This document shows positions 1 through 7,737 of a stretch of 12,904 nt of DNA, piece after piece. Below the pieces are notes generated by a model. It saw nothing but the letters and a program-made list of their open reading frames with translations, had not been told where the DNA came from and did not search any database. The stretch is from Bordetella parapertussis (GTDB taxonomy: Bacteria; Pseudomonadota; Gammaproteobacteria; Burkholderiales; Burkholderiaceae_C), in NCBI GenBank assembly GCA_945900685.1, contig CAMDJS010000052.1, positions 1 to 12,904 on the forward strand, read 5' to 3'. The stretch's first letter is position 1. Each line of letters starts with the position of its first letter. Both the position numbers and the translations under genes were made by a program.

Positions 1-6
1 AGCATT

Positions 7-1020
7 CTATCCGAGGGGGTTATTCAGCCCCATGCCCGAGACTGCCGCTTGAATATCAACCGGCAGGGGGGACTCAAACTGTAAATCTTGGTTGCTGAAC
101 GGGTGCATGAACCCCAGTTTGAATGCGTGCAGCGATTGACGGGATATCCATGGACTGGATGAACCGCCATACAAGCCGTCAGCCAATAAGGGAAGCCCGA
201 TGGCTGCCATATGAACCCGGATTTGATGGGTACGACCAGTATGCAAGGTGCAGTGAACCAGACAGCCTTGGTCGTTGCTGTCTAAGCATTGCAAACTGGT
301 GTGCGCTGTTTTGCCCGATTGTTTTTCCAAATCCACCACAGCCATGCGCAAACGCTGCCGGGGATCGCGCCCGATGGGAAATTCCACCTCGCGCAGGTGT
401 TCACCTCGCCACGGGCGTTGGCTGAGGGCCAGGTATTCCCTGTGCACTTCCCGCGCTGCGATCATTTGCACCAAGGCGTCCATGCAAGCGCGAGTGCGTG
501 CCACTACCATTAAGCCGCTGGTGTCCTTGTCCAAGCGATGAACTATGCCAGCGCGAGGCACCTGCGCGGCAGTCGGGTCCATGGCGAGCAAACCATTGAG
601 CAAGGTACCGCTCCAATTGCCGGGCGCGGGGTGAACCACCAGACCCGCCGGTTTATGGATGATTCGCAAATGCTGGTCCTCGTAAACAACGTCCAAGTCC
701 ATGGCCTGTGGCACATAGGCCTGTGACATCTCGGTAGGCAACAATCGCACCGTGATGATCTCGGCGGCTTTAACGAGGTAGGCCACTTTGGCAATCGCGG
801 TCGGCAAAGCGTTCGAGCTGACGCAGGCATCCTCAATCAAATGTTTGAGGTGGTTGCGGGAAAATTCAGGCATCAACTGAACCAGGGCCCGGTCTAAGCG
901 CTGTTTATGCAGCCCAGTTGGAATCTCCAAACACCGCTCCTCTACCTCCACCTCCAAGTCGTCTGGCTCAGCCTCCCCGGGCAATGGCGGCAAAAGGGTT
1001 TGGCTGGCTGTAGGGTGCAT
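7..1020 (-). CDS. rluD: 23S rRNA pseudouridine synthase, RluD type
   Basis: This gene encodes a pseudouridine synthase of the RluA/RluD family, which isomerises uridines in 23S rRNA (helix 69 for true RluD) during large-subunit assembly in the cytoplasm. The 337-residue protein has the family's usual length. Roughly residues 38-95 form an S4-like RNA-binding domain, whose usual VNG turn is degenerate here (SSNA). The catalytic domain follows, with the signature HRLDKDTSG at 161-169, where D164 should be the nucleophilic aspartate. The late family motif LHTGRTHQIRVH lies at 259-270. It starts at ATG and I see no strong Shine-Dalgarno sequence before it. The gene diverges from bamD, a common arrangement in proteobacteria. 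The family is certain; RluD rather than another RluA paralogue is inferred from length, the S4 domain and the neighbouring bamD. Confidence 0.93.
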   Translation of the reverse strand: MHPTASQTLLPPLPGEAEPDDLEVEVEERCLEIPTGLHKQRLDRALVQLMPEFSRNHLKHLIEDACVSSNALPTAIAKVAYLVKAAEIITVRLLPTEMSQAYVPQAMDLDVVYEDQHLRIIHKPAGLVVHPAPGNWSGTLLNGLLAMDPTAAQVPRAGIVHRLDKDTSGLMVVARTRACMDALVQMIAAREVHREYLALSQRPWRGEHLREVEFPIGRDPRQRLRMAVVDLEKQSGKTAHTSLQCLDSNDQGCLVHCTLHTGRTHQIRVHMAAIGLPLLADGLYGGSSSPWISRQSLHAFKLGFMHPFSNQDLQFESPLPVDIQAAVSGMGLNNPLG

Positions 1021-1048
1021 CGTTGATAATCTGTTCAGTTCAAAGTAC

Positions 1049-1062
1049 GAAGGGTTTATGTG
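1049..1062 (+). promoter_or_regulatory. bamD ribosome binding site and GTG start
   Basis: GAAGGG at 1049-1054 stands 5 bases before the GTG at 1060-1062 and decides the start. The overlapping ATG at 1058 is out of frame and hits TGA after two codons. The next in-frame ATG, at 1084, has no comparable ribosome binding site and would shorten the signal peptide. The 39-base gap to rluD also contains GATAAT at 1025-1030, a possible -10 box, but no well-spaced -35 box, so I do not call a promoter. Confidence 0.7.
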
Positions 1063-1860
1063 TTGAGATTTCTTTCATTATCAATGGTGTTGGTTTCTGC
1101 GCTGCTGACAGCTTGTGCCACAGATGACAATGACGCAACCGCCAAGATGTCCCCAGAGGAAATTTACGCTGAGGCCAAGGACATCATGAAGGGCAATGTG
1201 TACGACAAAGCCATTGTGTTGCTTGACAAGCTCGAAGGTCGGGCGGCGGGCACACCGTTGGCGCAGCAAGCACAACTCGACAAAGCGTATGCGCAATACA
1301 AAAACGGAGACCGGGTGTCAGCCTTGATGACGCTAGATCGTTTCATGAAACTCAATCCCGCCAACCCGGCAATTGACTACGCCCTCTACCTCAAAGGCAC
1401 CATCAACTTCAACGACGATCTGGGACTGATGTCTAAGTGGTTCAAGCAGGACCTCGCCGAGCGGGATCAAATGGCGGCGCGTGACTCATTTGAGGCTTAC
1501 AAGGAATTGGTGACGCGCTTTCCCCAATCCAAATATTCGGCGGACGCCACCTTGCGCATGCGCCACATCATCAACTTACTGGCGAAATCTGAGCTCAAAG
1601 TCGCCAGACACTATTACAACAAAGGCGCTTACGTGGCAGCCGTTAACCGTGCTCAAGCCACTCTGAATGATTACCCCAACAGTGAAGCGGCTGAAACAGC
1701 GCTCATCATTCTGATTGATTCTTACCGGGCACTTGGCTTGAATCAACTCAGTGAAGATACACAACGGGTATTGAAGGCGTCTTTCCCTGACAGCAACTAC
1801 TTCCCCAAACCCACACCTACAGCCAAACCGGAAAAGAAAAGCTGGTTCAATTTTTGGTGA
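1060..1860 (+). CDS. bamD: Outer membrane assembly lipoprotein BamD (ComL/YfiO)
   Basis: BamD is the essential lipoprotein of the BAM complex that folds beta-barrel proteins into the outer membrane; it sits on the periplasmic face of that membrane. The 266-residue product begins with a lipoprotein signal peptide ending in the lipobox LLTAC, with C19 as the expected lipidated cysteine. The rest is helical and fits the TPR-repeat YfiO family. Diagnostic stretches are YALYLKGTINF near 113-123, LVTRFPQSKYSADA near 150-163 and LAKSELKVARHYYNKGAYVAA near 174-194. Length is normal. The start is GTG with a good ribosome binding site. It is the only plus-strand gene in the window, divergent from rluD, and its last 14 bases overlap the 3' end of the convergent helicase gene. 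Confidence 0.95.
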   Translation: MLRFLSLSMVLVSALLTACATDDNDATAKMSPEEIYAEAKDIMKGNVYDKAIVLLDKLEGRAAGTPLAQQAQLDKAYAQYKNGDRVSALMTLDRFMKLNPANPAIDYALYLKGTINFNDDLGLMSKWFKQDLAERDQMAARDSFEAYKELVTRFPQSKYSADATLRMRHIINLLAKSELKVARHYYNKGAYVAAVNRAQATLNDYPNSEAAETALIILIDSYRALGLNQLSEDTQRVLKASFPDSNYFPKPTPTAKPEKKSWFNFW

Positions 1861-3868
1861 TTGAAGCCAAGGCCTGAATTAATTCGGGCAGTTGCTCTAT
1901 GCGCTTCATGGGCGGCAAAGTAGCCAACAAGCGTCTGCCGTAAGCGGTGCTGACCAAGCGGTTATCACATATCACCAAAGCGCCGCGATCGGTTTCTCTG
2001 CGTATCAAACGACCTGCACCTTGCTTGAGCGACACCCCGGCTTCAGGTAAAAAATAATCATTGAATGAGCTTCGTCCTTGTGACTCCAACCGTTGACTGC
2101 GGGCTTCAACCATGGGGTCGTTGGGTGGCGGGAACGGCAATTTGTCAATGATGACTGCCTGCAAAGCGTCTCCGGGCACATCAAAGCCTTCCCAAAAACT
2201 GGCCGTGGCTACCAGCACGCAACCGGTTGCGCCCGGCTCGATGGCTTCTCTGAAACGCTGCATGAGTTCACGTTTGGGATGTTGGCCTTGAACCAGAATG
2301 ACTAGGCCAGGACGAGCCTCCATCTCTGCCTGCAATTGCTCACCAATCGCCCGCAAGGCACGGGTCGTTGTGGTCAGCACCAATGTTCTGCCGCCAAGGG
2401 CACGAGCCACTTGCAAAGATAAATCTGCCACTTCAGCGCTGTGGCTGGGCTCTTTGGGTGAAGCCATCAAACGCGGCACATGCAACCACGCCTGGTTTTC
2501 ATAATCAAAGGGGCTTTGCACTTGCAAGACCTGCGCATTTTTCAAACCGCAAGGCTCTGTGAACCATGTGAGTTGCGGATCAGACCCCAGCGTTGCAGAC
2601 GTGAAAATCCAACTGCGCGGCAATGAGACCGGCTCGCTGTGGGTGCCAGGCACCGTCACAACCTCCGAGTCCAGCAATTTGTTTTGCACCACATCGGCAA
2701 TATCCAACGGCGCTTCCATGCAGCGAATATGCGCGCTGACATCCACCCACCGGACTGAACCATGGGCGCAGGCATGAGAGAAATAATCAATCAAACTCAC
2801 GACATCTGACAAGCGCTCATGCAGACGCTGAAAATCCGGCGCGGCATCGATGACGTTTTCAATGGCAGCTTGCAAGACCAACGCAGACTGATTGACATCT
2901 TGCAGGGCCTGAGCCCAATCCTGCTCATCCACACCTTGAGGTTGAGATTGGGTCCAACGCAACTTGGCATTCGCCGGCTGTTTACCAGCGACCAAACGCC
3001 AGTCCCGAATACTTTTCTCAAACGAAGCCGTCAAGGTTTGCCAATCAACGAGGCCTCTGGCCAGTTGCAAGCCCGTCGTCAAAATATCTCTGCACAGATC
3101 AAGCATTTGCGCACTGCCCAATTGCTTGCCCAAAAATTGAATGCCGGTTTCGTTGAGTTGATGCGCCTCGTCAAAAATCACGACACGCACTGTGGGCAGC
3201 AACTCGGCCATGCCGGATTCACGCACGGCCATGTCAGCAAAAAACAAATGGTGGTTGATGACCACGACATCTGCAGCCATGGCGTCCCGACGCGCGAGGT
3301 TGACATGGCAGTCGCGCCAATGTGGACAGGAGGAACCCAAACAGTTATCCCGGTTCGAAGTGATCAAAGGAATCAGAGGCGAACGTTCATCCAGCGCCGG
3401 TACTTCAGCCAGATCGCCAGTCATGGTGGTTGTCGCCCATTGTTTGACGCTGGCAAGCGCTTTCACTGAGGGTCTGTCAGGCAAGGTTCCAGCTTGTAAG
3501 GTCTGTTCAAACCGTTGCTGACACAGGTAGCTGCCACGGCCTTTGAGCATGGCCAATTTGACAGGCAAACCTAATGCTTGAATAACGTCTGGTATGTCTC
3601 TGGCGAACAATTGATCCTGCAATGTCTTGGTGGCGGTTGAGACAACCACACGTTCACCGCTGAGCAAGGCAGGCACCAGATAAGCAAAGGTTTTGCCAAC
3701 CCCGGTACCCGCCTCCACCACCAATGAGCCGCCCTTTTCAAGTGTTTGCGCCACCGCCACGGCCATCTCGGTCTGGCCAGGGCGAGGCTGGAAAAAAGCA
3801 GTGGATCTGGCCAGGGGGCCGTGAGGCGTGAACATTTCACGCACCACATCGCTGAGTGTGTCAGTCAA
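1847..3868 (-). CDS. ATP-dependent DNA helicase, DinG/YoaA family (XPD-like, Fe-S)
   Basis: This is an XPD-like superfamily 2 helicase expected to unwind DNA 5' to 3' using ATP and an iron-sulfur cluster, probably in repair or resolution of blocked replication structures. In the 673-residue protein the Walker A motif AGTGVGKT is at 53-60 and the DEAH box at 233-236. Four cysteines (C116, C176, C181, C187) lie between them as expected for a 4Fe-4S ligand set. The C-terminal RecA half carries ATASFWEGFDVPGD and the motif VI QGAGRLIR at 616-623. Start is TTG, chosen for its ribosome binding site. It is the last gene of the zapE cluster, 12 bases after the coiled-coil gene, and overlaps bamD tail to tail. 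No exonuclease domain is present. Length and motifs resemble YoaA-type proteins more than E. coli DinG, so I leave the symbol blank. Confidence 0.92.
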   Translation of the reverse strand: MTDTLSDVVREMFTPHGPLARSTAFFQPRPGQTEMAVAVAQTLEKGGSLVVEAGTGVGKTFAYLVPALLSGERVVVSTATKTLQDQLFARDIPDVIQALGLPVKLAMLKGRGSYLCQQRFEQTLQAGTLPDRPSVKALASVKQWATTTMTGDLAEVPALDERSPLIPLITSNRDNCLGSSCPHWRDCHVNLARRDAMAADVVVINHHLFFADMAVRESGMAELLPTVRVVIFDEAHQLNETGIQFLGKQLGSAQMLDLCRDILTTGLQLARGLVDWQTLTASFEKSIRDWRLVAGKQPANAKLRWTQSQPQGVDEQDWAQALQDVNQSALVLQAAIENVIDAAPDFQRLHERLSDVVSLIDYFSHACAHGSVRWVDVSAHIRCMEAPLDIADVVQNKLLDSEVVTVPGTHSEPVSLPRSWIFTSATLGSDPQLTWFTEPCGLKNAQVLQVQSPFDYENQAWLHVPRLMASPKEPSHSAEVADLSLQVARALGGRTLVLTTTTRALRAIGEQLQAEMEARPGLVILVQGQHPKRELMQRFREAIEPGATGCVLVATASFWEGFDVPGDALQAVIIDKLPFPPPNDPMVEARSQRLESQGRSSFNDYFLPEAGVSLKQGAGRLIRRETDRGALVICDNRLVSTAYGRRLLATLPPMKRIEQLPELIQALASITKN

Positions 3869-3873
3869 GACAG

Positions 3874-3878
3874 CTCCT
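3874..3878 (-). promoter_or_regulatory. Ribosome binding site fixing the TTG start of the helicase gene
   Basis: On the minus strand AGGAG ends 5 bases before the TTG at 3868-3866, an ideal spacing. An ATG slightly upstream is out of frame and runs into TGA after seven codons. The first in-frame ATG is codon 12 and has no such site, so TTG is the better start. The site lies in the 12-base gap after the upstream gene's stop codon, which suggests translation shortly after termination on the same transcript. Confidence 0.65.
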
Positions 3879-3880
3879 GC

Positions 3881-4573
3881 TCATTGCAATATTTCAGAAG
3901 CTTTGGGCATTGGCAAGGGCTTAGCCGTCTTACTTTGGTCGGCCGGATCTTTGGCAGCATTTTGTTTGTGCTTTTGCGCTTCATCTTGTTTGCGTTGATA
4001 GTCAGCCCGGTTTTTTTCAGCCTGTGCGGCTTTTTCTGTATGTTGACGCTGGCGTTCGAGCACCTGGTCTATGCGTTGCTGGTTTTTTTCACGGTTGCTC
4101 TCAATCTCCTGCTGCTTGCTGAGGTGTTTTTCGTTTTTGTCCAAGTTCTCATTCAGCTTATCGACGAAAGTGTTTTTCTTCTCGATCCGATCTTGTTCCA
4201 GCTGCTGTTGTTGCTCCGGGCTTTGCTTTTCCTCATTGCGTAAAAAAGCCTTGTCACCGCGTTGCTGCCTGGCTGCATTGTTCAAAATCAATTCCTGTCG
4301 GCGAAGTTCATTGTCCACCGGCATTTTCTTCTCAAGCGCATCTTGTTTGCAGCTATTGACTGCAAATTTTTTGTAGCACAACTTCAATGCCGCCTTGTAC
4401 TCGGCATCTGCTGCTAGGCGTTTATCGCGAATGATTTGACGCTCTTTGTCCAGATCTAAACCCTGAAGAGTTTCACCCACTACCGTGGACGTAACAGGCT
4501 CATCGGCCAAGGCCACAGGCAAACTCAACACCAAGCTTGTCAGCCCACAAAGGGCAAGAAAATATGATCTCAT
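3881..4573 (-). CDS. Secreted coiled-coil protein of unknown function, coupled to zapE
   Basis: I can assign no function. The 230-residue product starts with a Sec signal peptide (charged MRSYF, hydrophobic core, likely cleavage after VALA at residue 23), so it should be exported to the periplasm. After it comes a conserved-looking block, residues about 40-105, with two cysteines C66 and C75 in CYKKFAVNSC and the stretch LRRQELILNNAAR. From about 105 to 215 the protein is very rich in Q, K, E, R and N with almost no aromatic residues, a long charged helix or coiled coil resembling TolA-like linkers. I recall this cysteine block from uncharacterised Burkholderiales proteins; that is memory, not a search. 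Its ATG overlaps the zapE stop (ATGA, 4 bases), so translation is probably coupled, and the helicase gene follows after 12 bases. Confidence 0.8.
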   Translation of the reverse strand: MRSYFLALCGLTSLVLSLPVALADEPVTSTVVGETLQGLDLDKERQIIRDKRLAADAEYKAALKLCYKKFAVNSCKQDALEKKMPVDNELRRQELILNNAARQQRGDKAFLRNEEKQSPEQQQQLEQDRIEKKNTFVDKLNENLDKNEKHLSKQQEIESNREKNQQRIDQVLERQRQHTEKAAQAEKNRADYQRKQDEAQKHKQNAAKDPADQSKTAKPLPMPKASEILQ

Positions 4574-5667
4574 GTCAATGAAGTATCCACCAGGCGTCTG
4601 CCCTGGGTTAAAAATGTCGCTGACTGCATTTCTCGAAGCCTTGAAGCAGTTCTCGGAAATTCATGCGACATAGGCCCCTCGGTGTATAAATCCTCAGGCT
4701 GCACATCAGCCTGAATCACCAATTTGACACGCCGGTCGTACAACACATCAATCAACCAAGTGAAACGGCGTGCTTCAGAGGACATGCCAAGCTTCATTTT
4801 GGGCACGCCACTGAGAAACACGGTGTGAAACTGAATGGCAATTTCCAGAAAATCGTTTTGGGAACGCGGGCCGCCGCACAAGACTTTGAAATCAAACCAG
4901 ACCATGCCCCCGGCCCGGCGTTTGGCAGACAGTTTTCTTTCCTCAATCATCAGCACACCGTCTTGGTCGGGCGATTCGGCCAAGCGATTGAAAGTGTTTT
5001 GCATGATGGCTTCGGTCTCATCGCTGCAAGGCGACAAATACAACTGAGCTTGCTCCAGCATGCGACCACGGTAATCCGTCCCGTTGTCCACATTCACCAC
5101 TTGCATGGTGGCGTTGAGCAAATCGATGGCGGGCAGCAAGCGGTCGCGGTGCAAACCGTCCGGGTAAAGCTCATCCGGGCGAAAGTTGGAGGTGGTGACA
5201 AAACCAATGTCGTTGTTTTGCATGGCCACCAGCAAACGGTACAGGATCATGGCGTCGGTGATGTCTGCAATATGAAACTCGTCAAAGCATATCAATTTGA
5301 ACCGCTTGGCCATGCGCTCACCGAGCTCATCCAGGGGATTGACGGTGCCCTGTAAATCCCGCAATTCGCGGTGAACTTCGCGCATGAACTCGTGGAAATG
5401 CAAACGGGTTTTACGCTCGATGGGAACCGCCTGGTAAAAACAGTCCATCAAAAAACTCTTGCCTCGCCCTACCCCGCCGTACAAATACACCCCCTGAGGT
5501 ATGTCGGGATGGTTGATGAGTTTTTTTAACTTATTGCCGCGTTTGTGTTTGTAGCCTGCCCATTCACCGGCACAGCGATCCAAGGCTGTCACTGCACGCA
5601 ATTGGGCCGGATCTGGCAGAAATCCGCGTGTTTTGAGTTCTTGTTGGTAGGTTTCAATGACTGACAT
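4570..5667 (-). CDS. zapE: Cell division protein ZapE / AFG1-like ATPase
   Basis: ZapE is a cytoplasmic P-loop ATPase of the AFG1 family; in E. coli it associates with the FtsZ ring, and mitochondrial relatives act in protein quality control. The 365-residue protein has normal family length. It shows the Walker A motif GGVGRGKS at 64-71 after the family-typical GVYLYGG, the Walker B motif LICFDEFH at 125-132 followed by IADITDAMIL, and a sensor-like TTSNFRPDELYPDGL at 158-172. It starts at ATG with no clear Shine-Dalgarno sequence. Its stop overlaps the ATG of the secreted coiled-coil gene by 4 bases. In many Burkholderiales a gene of this family follows the 2-oxoglutarate dehydrogenase genes; here the CoA-transferase and brnTA genes stand between it and lpdA. 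Confidence 0.93.
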   Translation of the reverse strand: MSVIETYQQELKTRGFLPDPAQLRAVTALDRCAGEWAGYKHKRGNKLKKLINHPDIPQGVYLYGGVGRGKSFLMDCFYQAVPIERKTRLHFHEFMREVHRELRDLQGTVNPLDELGERMAKRFKLICFDEFHIADITDAMILYRLLVAMQNNDIGFVTTSNFRPDELYPDGLHRDRLLPAIDLLNATMQVVNVDNGTDYRGRMLEQAQLYLSPCSDETEAIMQNTFNRLAESPDQDGVLMIEERKLSAKRRAGGMVWFDFKVLCGGPRSQNDFLEIAIQFHTVFLSGVPKMKLGMSSEARRFTWLIDVLYDRRVKLVIQADVQPEDLYTEGPMSHEFPRTASRLREMQSATFLTQGRRLVDTSLT

Positions 5668-5693
5668 GGCGGGTTATTGTGCCCTGAATGACT

Positions 5694-5712
5694 GGGATGG
5701 AGTTCGCATCCC
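5694..5712 (-). other. Hairpin between the CoA-transferase gene and zapE
   Basis: In the 81-base gap, GGGATG and CATCCC form a perfect 6-base-pair stem around a 7-base loop. No run of U follows on the minus-strand transcript, so it does not look like a standard intrinsic terminator. It might attenuate, or protect the 3' end of the CoA-transferase message, or be chance. I saw no convincing promoter for zapE in the same gap. Confidence 0.3.
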
Positions 5713-5748
5713 TCCAAATCAACCCTTGGCAACTGCTGTCGGTTTGAA

Positions 5749-7098
5749 TCAACGCACAAAACCAAAGCTCACTCCACGTGGAATGAGCTTGTTCTCATAG
5801 GCTTGTCGCGACAGTTCTTCCCGGTAATCCGGGTGTGCTATGGATATCAAAGCCAATGCTCGCTCGGGTACGGACTTTCCTTTGAGATTGACGATGCCGT
5901 ATTCGGTCACCACATACATCATGTCGGTGCGCGGCGTGGTAACCATGTTGCCGGGTGTCAATGACAAAGCAATGCGGCTTTTGCGGTGTCCATTTTTTTC
6001 AAACGTAGACGACAAGCACATGAAGGACTTGCCACCTTCAGACGCATACGCACCACGCACAAACTGCAATTGGCCACCGGTACCGCTGATGTGGCGCAAA
6101 CCGTCAGACTCAGAAGCTGCTTGCCCCTGCAAGTCCATTTGCGTGGTGTTGTTGATAGCGACCACCCGTTGGTTGCGCATGATTTCATGCGGCAAATTGG
6201 TGTCAGCGACCGGCAGGCAAGCCATGTCGGGGTTGCGGTGCAAACTGTCGTAGTAAGCCTGCGAACCCAGCCCGAATGAAAACGCCATTTTCCCGGTGTG
6301 AAGTTGCTTGCGTGCGTTGGTGATTTTTCCAGCATGGTAGAGCGCCATCATGCCTTCGGTCAGCATTTCTGAATGCACGCCCAGGTCTTTGGCGTTGCTG
6401 TGCAGCAGTTGTTCGCACACGGCGTTGGGCATGCCGCCTATGCCGATTTGCAAGCATGAACCATCTTCAATTTCTGCGGCAATCAATTTGCCGACGGCTA
6501 TATCCACGTCTGACGCAGGTGGGTTTGGCAACGCCGGTGCCGCTTGGTTATCGCCTTCAACGATGAAGTCGACTTCGCTGATGTGTACGCCGTTGTTAAC
6601 GCCAAACACATAAGGCAGTCCGTCGGTGATTTCCACCACCACCAAGCGTGCTCGCTCAATGATGTCGCGGTGCCATAAATTGGCGGCGCTGAAATTGAAA
6701 TAACCGTTTTCATCCATGCGACAGGTTTTGAGCACCACCATATCCACCGGCGGGATGAAGCGCCGGTAGTAGTCGGGAATTTCGCCGAGGTTGACAGGCA
6801 AGTAATGAACACGGCCGGCATCGTGCATTTTGCGGTCGTAGCCGGAGAAATGCATGCTGAACAAATGAAAGTGTTTGCCTTCCGGGTCCTGATCCAGCAC
6901 TGCTCGCGGACGCATGGTGATGCAGGAGCGGAACTTCACATCATGCAATTCGTCTTTGCGCAAAGCCAGCGCATGGTCAAACACATCGGGCTGACACAAG
7001 GTGGCACCATAGTCAATCCACATGCCGGACTTGACCATGGCTGCTGCATCAGTGGCAGAAATGGTTTGGGCTGGGTGACGGGATGATCGCATCGACAT
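5749..7098 (-). CDS. Acetyl-CoA hydrolase/CoA-transferase family, But-like
   Basis: The 449-residue enzyme belongs to the acetyl-CoA hydrolase / CoA-transferase family and most resembles the butyryl-CoA:acetate and 4-hydroxybutyrate CoA-transferase branch. Such enzymes move CoA between short acyl groups and acetate through a glutamyl-CoA thioester. Visible signatures are GIGGMPNAV at 219-227, GVHSEM at 240-245 whose E244 aligns with the known catalytic glutamate, and GTGGQLQFVRGA at 339-350. Length matches that branch. No signal peptide is seen, so it should be cytoplasmic. The first ATG is preferred over the in-frame ATG two codons later because GAAGG lies 9 bases before it. It starts 36 bases after the brnA stop with no terminator or promoter evident, so it may be read from the brn promoter. 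Substrate cannot be told from sequence; succinyl-, propionyl- or butyryl-CoA are all possible. Confidence 0.88.
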   Translation of the reverse strand: MSMRSSRHPAQTISATDAAAMVKSGMWIDYGATLCQPDVFDHALALRKDELHDVKFRSCITMRPRAVLDQDPEGKHFHLFSMHFSGYDRKMHDAGRVHYLPVNLGEIPDYYRRFIPPVDMVVLKTCRMDENGYFNFSAANLWHRDIIERARLVVVEITDGLPYVFGVNNGVHISEVDFIVEGDNQAAPALPNPPASDVDIAVGKLIAAEIEDGSCLQIGIGGMPNAVCEQLLHSNAKDLGVHSEMLTEGMMALYHAGKITNARKQLHTGKMAFSFGLGSQAYYDSLHRNPDMACLPVADTNLPHEIMRNQRVVAINNTTQMDLQGQAASESDGLRHISGTGGQLQFVRGAYASEGGKSFMCLSSTFEKNGHRKSRIALSLTPGNMVTTPRTDMMYVVTEYGIVNLKGKSVPERALALISIAHPDYREELSRQAYENKLIPRGVSFGFVR

Positions 7099-7134
7099 GT
7101 TAAAAAACCTTCGTGATTTGAACGCTGCGAATTC

Positions 7135-7467
7135 TTAGGCTTTTTCTGGCTTGGGCATAAACTGGCGAAGTATGTCGTGGATGCGGGTTTGCCAACCCGG
7201 ACCGGTGGCTTTGAATGCCTCAAGCAAGTCGGCATCGATGCGCATATTTAGCGTGGGTCGCTTTTGCGCCAATGAAGGTCGACCGCGGCCGCGCTTGAGT
7301 GTTGCCTGGCTCCAGAAATCGTCAACGGCCTGAGAGTTGTCAGGATCGTAAGGTTCAAACTCTTTCACAAAGGACAAGGGCGCGTCGGCAGCCACATCCC
7401 GCCGAACTCGGGCCCAGTCAGTGGAGTTTGATGGCTTCATTTTGCCTGATGAGTTGCTCTTGTTCAT
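7135..7467 (-). CDS. brnA: BrnA family antitoxin
   Basis: This 110-residue protein fits the BrnA antitoxin family. BrnA proteins bind and neutralise the ribonuclease toxin BrnT and, with a ribbon-helix-helix DNA-binding segment, repress their own operon. The diagnostic C-terminal part is RPTLNMRIDADLLEAFKATG followed by GWQTRIHDILRQFM, the ribbon-helix-helix region. The N-terminal half is polar and probably includes the toxin-binding part. I chose the ATG at 7467 because AAGGA at 7478-7474 lies 6 bases before it; an upstream GTG at 7494 would add nine residues but has no good site. The gene overlaps the 3' end of brnT by 50 bases in another frame, the usual toxin-first order. It looks intact although its toxin partner is broken. 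The CoA-transferase gene follows after 36 bases. Confidence 0.85.
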   Translation of the reverse strand: MNKSNSSGKMKPSNSTDWARVRRDVAADAPLSFVKEFEPYDPDNSQAVDDFWSQATLKRGRGRPSLAQKRPTLNMRIDADLLEAFKATGPGWQTRIHDILRQFMPKPEKA

Positions 7468-7726
7468 ACCTTTTCCTTTCCTGTCTTGAGGCACGGCGAA
7501 TGGAAATTGCTCTTACCTCGCCCTCGTGTGGGCGTGTGTAAACCAAAACCAGCACCGTCCCGGCCAACTCTACATATGCCAAATCCAGCCATCTTTTTTC
7601 CCCGTTGCGGGTGGAGTCCAAGGTCAGTTTGTGATCAGCGAAATGAACCAACCAAGCGTCCGCCAACTAAATACCGTGTTTTTCAAGATTGATCAAGCTC
7701 TTATCTGGGTCAAAGCTAAAAAGCAT
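7418..7726 (-). pseudogene. brnT: BrnT family toxin gene with in-frame amber codon
   Basis: BrnT is a RelE-fold ribonuclease toxin (DUF497). Reading from the ATG at 7726 gives MLFSFDPDKSLINLEKHGI, then TAG at 7667-7669 (codon 20), then LADAWLVHFADHKLTL and onward in the same frame to the stop at 7418. The first segment is the classic BrnT N terminus ending in KHGI, normally followed by S or a similar residue. The downstream part keeps the family's strand pattern and the arginine-rich end RRASRQERKRYE. The whole frame has 102 positions, normal for BrnT. One base change, for example TCG (Ser) to TAG, explains the break; no frameshift is involved. A TTG directly after the stop could restart translation, but the product would lack the first strand and helix. 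I call it an inactivated toxin unless the base is a sequencing error or the codon is read through. Confidence 0.82.
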
Positions 7727-7737
7727 GGATTTGATTA

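Noticed and set aside
1000..1030. bamD promoter with TTGGCT and GATAAT
   Set aside because: The spacing is 19 bases and the -35 match is poor. Only the -10-like box is worth noting, so no promoter is called.
2819..3469. A 216-residue plus-strand open frame opposite the helicase gene
   Set aside because: The opposite strand carries a full set of DinG/YoaA motifs across the same bases; this frame has no recognisable domain and no ribosome binding site.
7418..7666. A complete 82-residue gene starting at TTG 7666
   Set aside because: The frame continues upstream through one TAG into a clear BrnT N terminus with an ATG and a promoter, so this is the back part of a broken gene. The TTG has no ribosome binding site.
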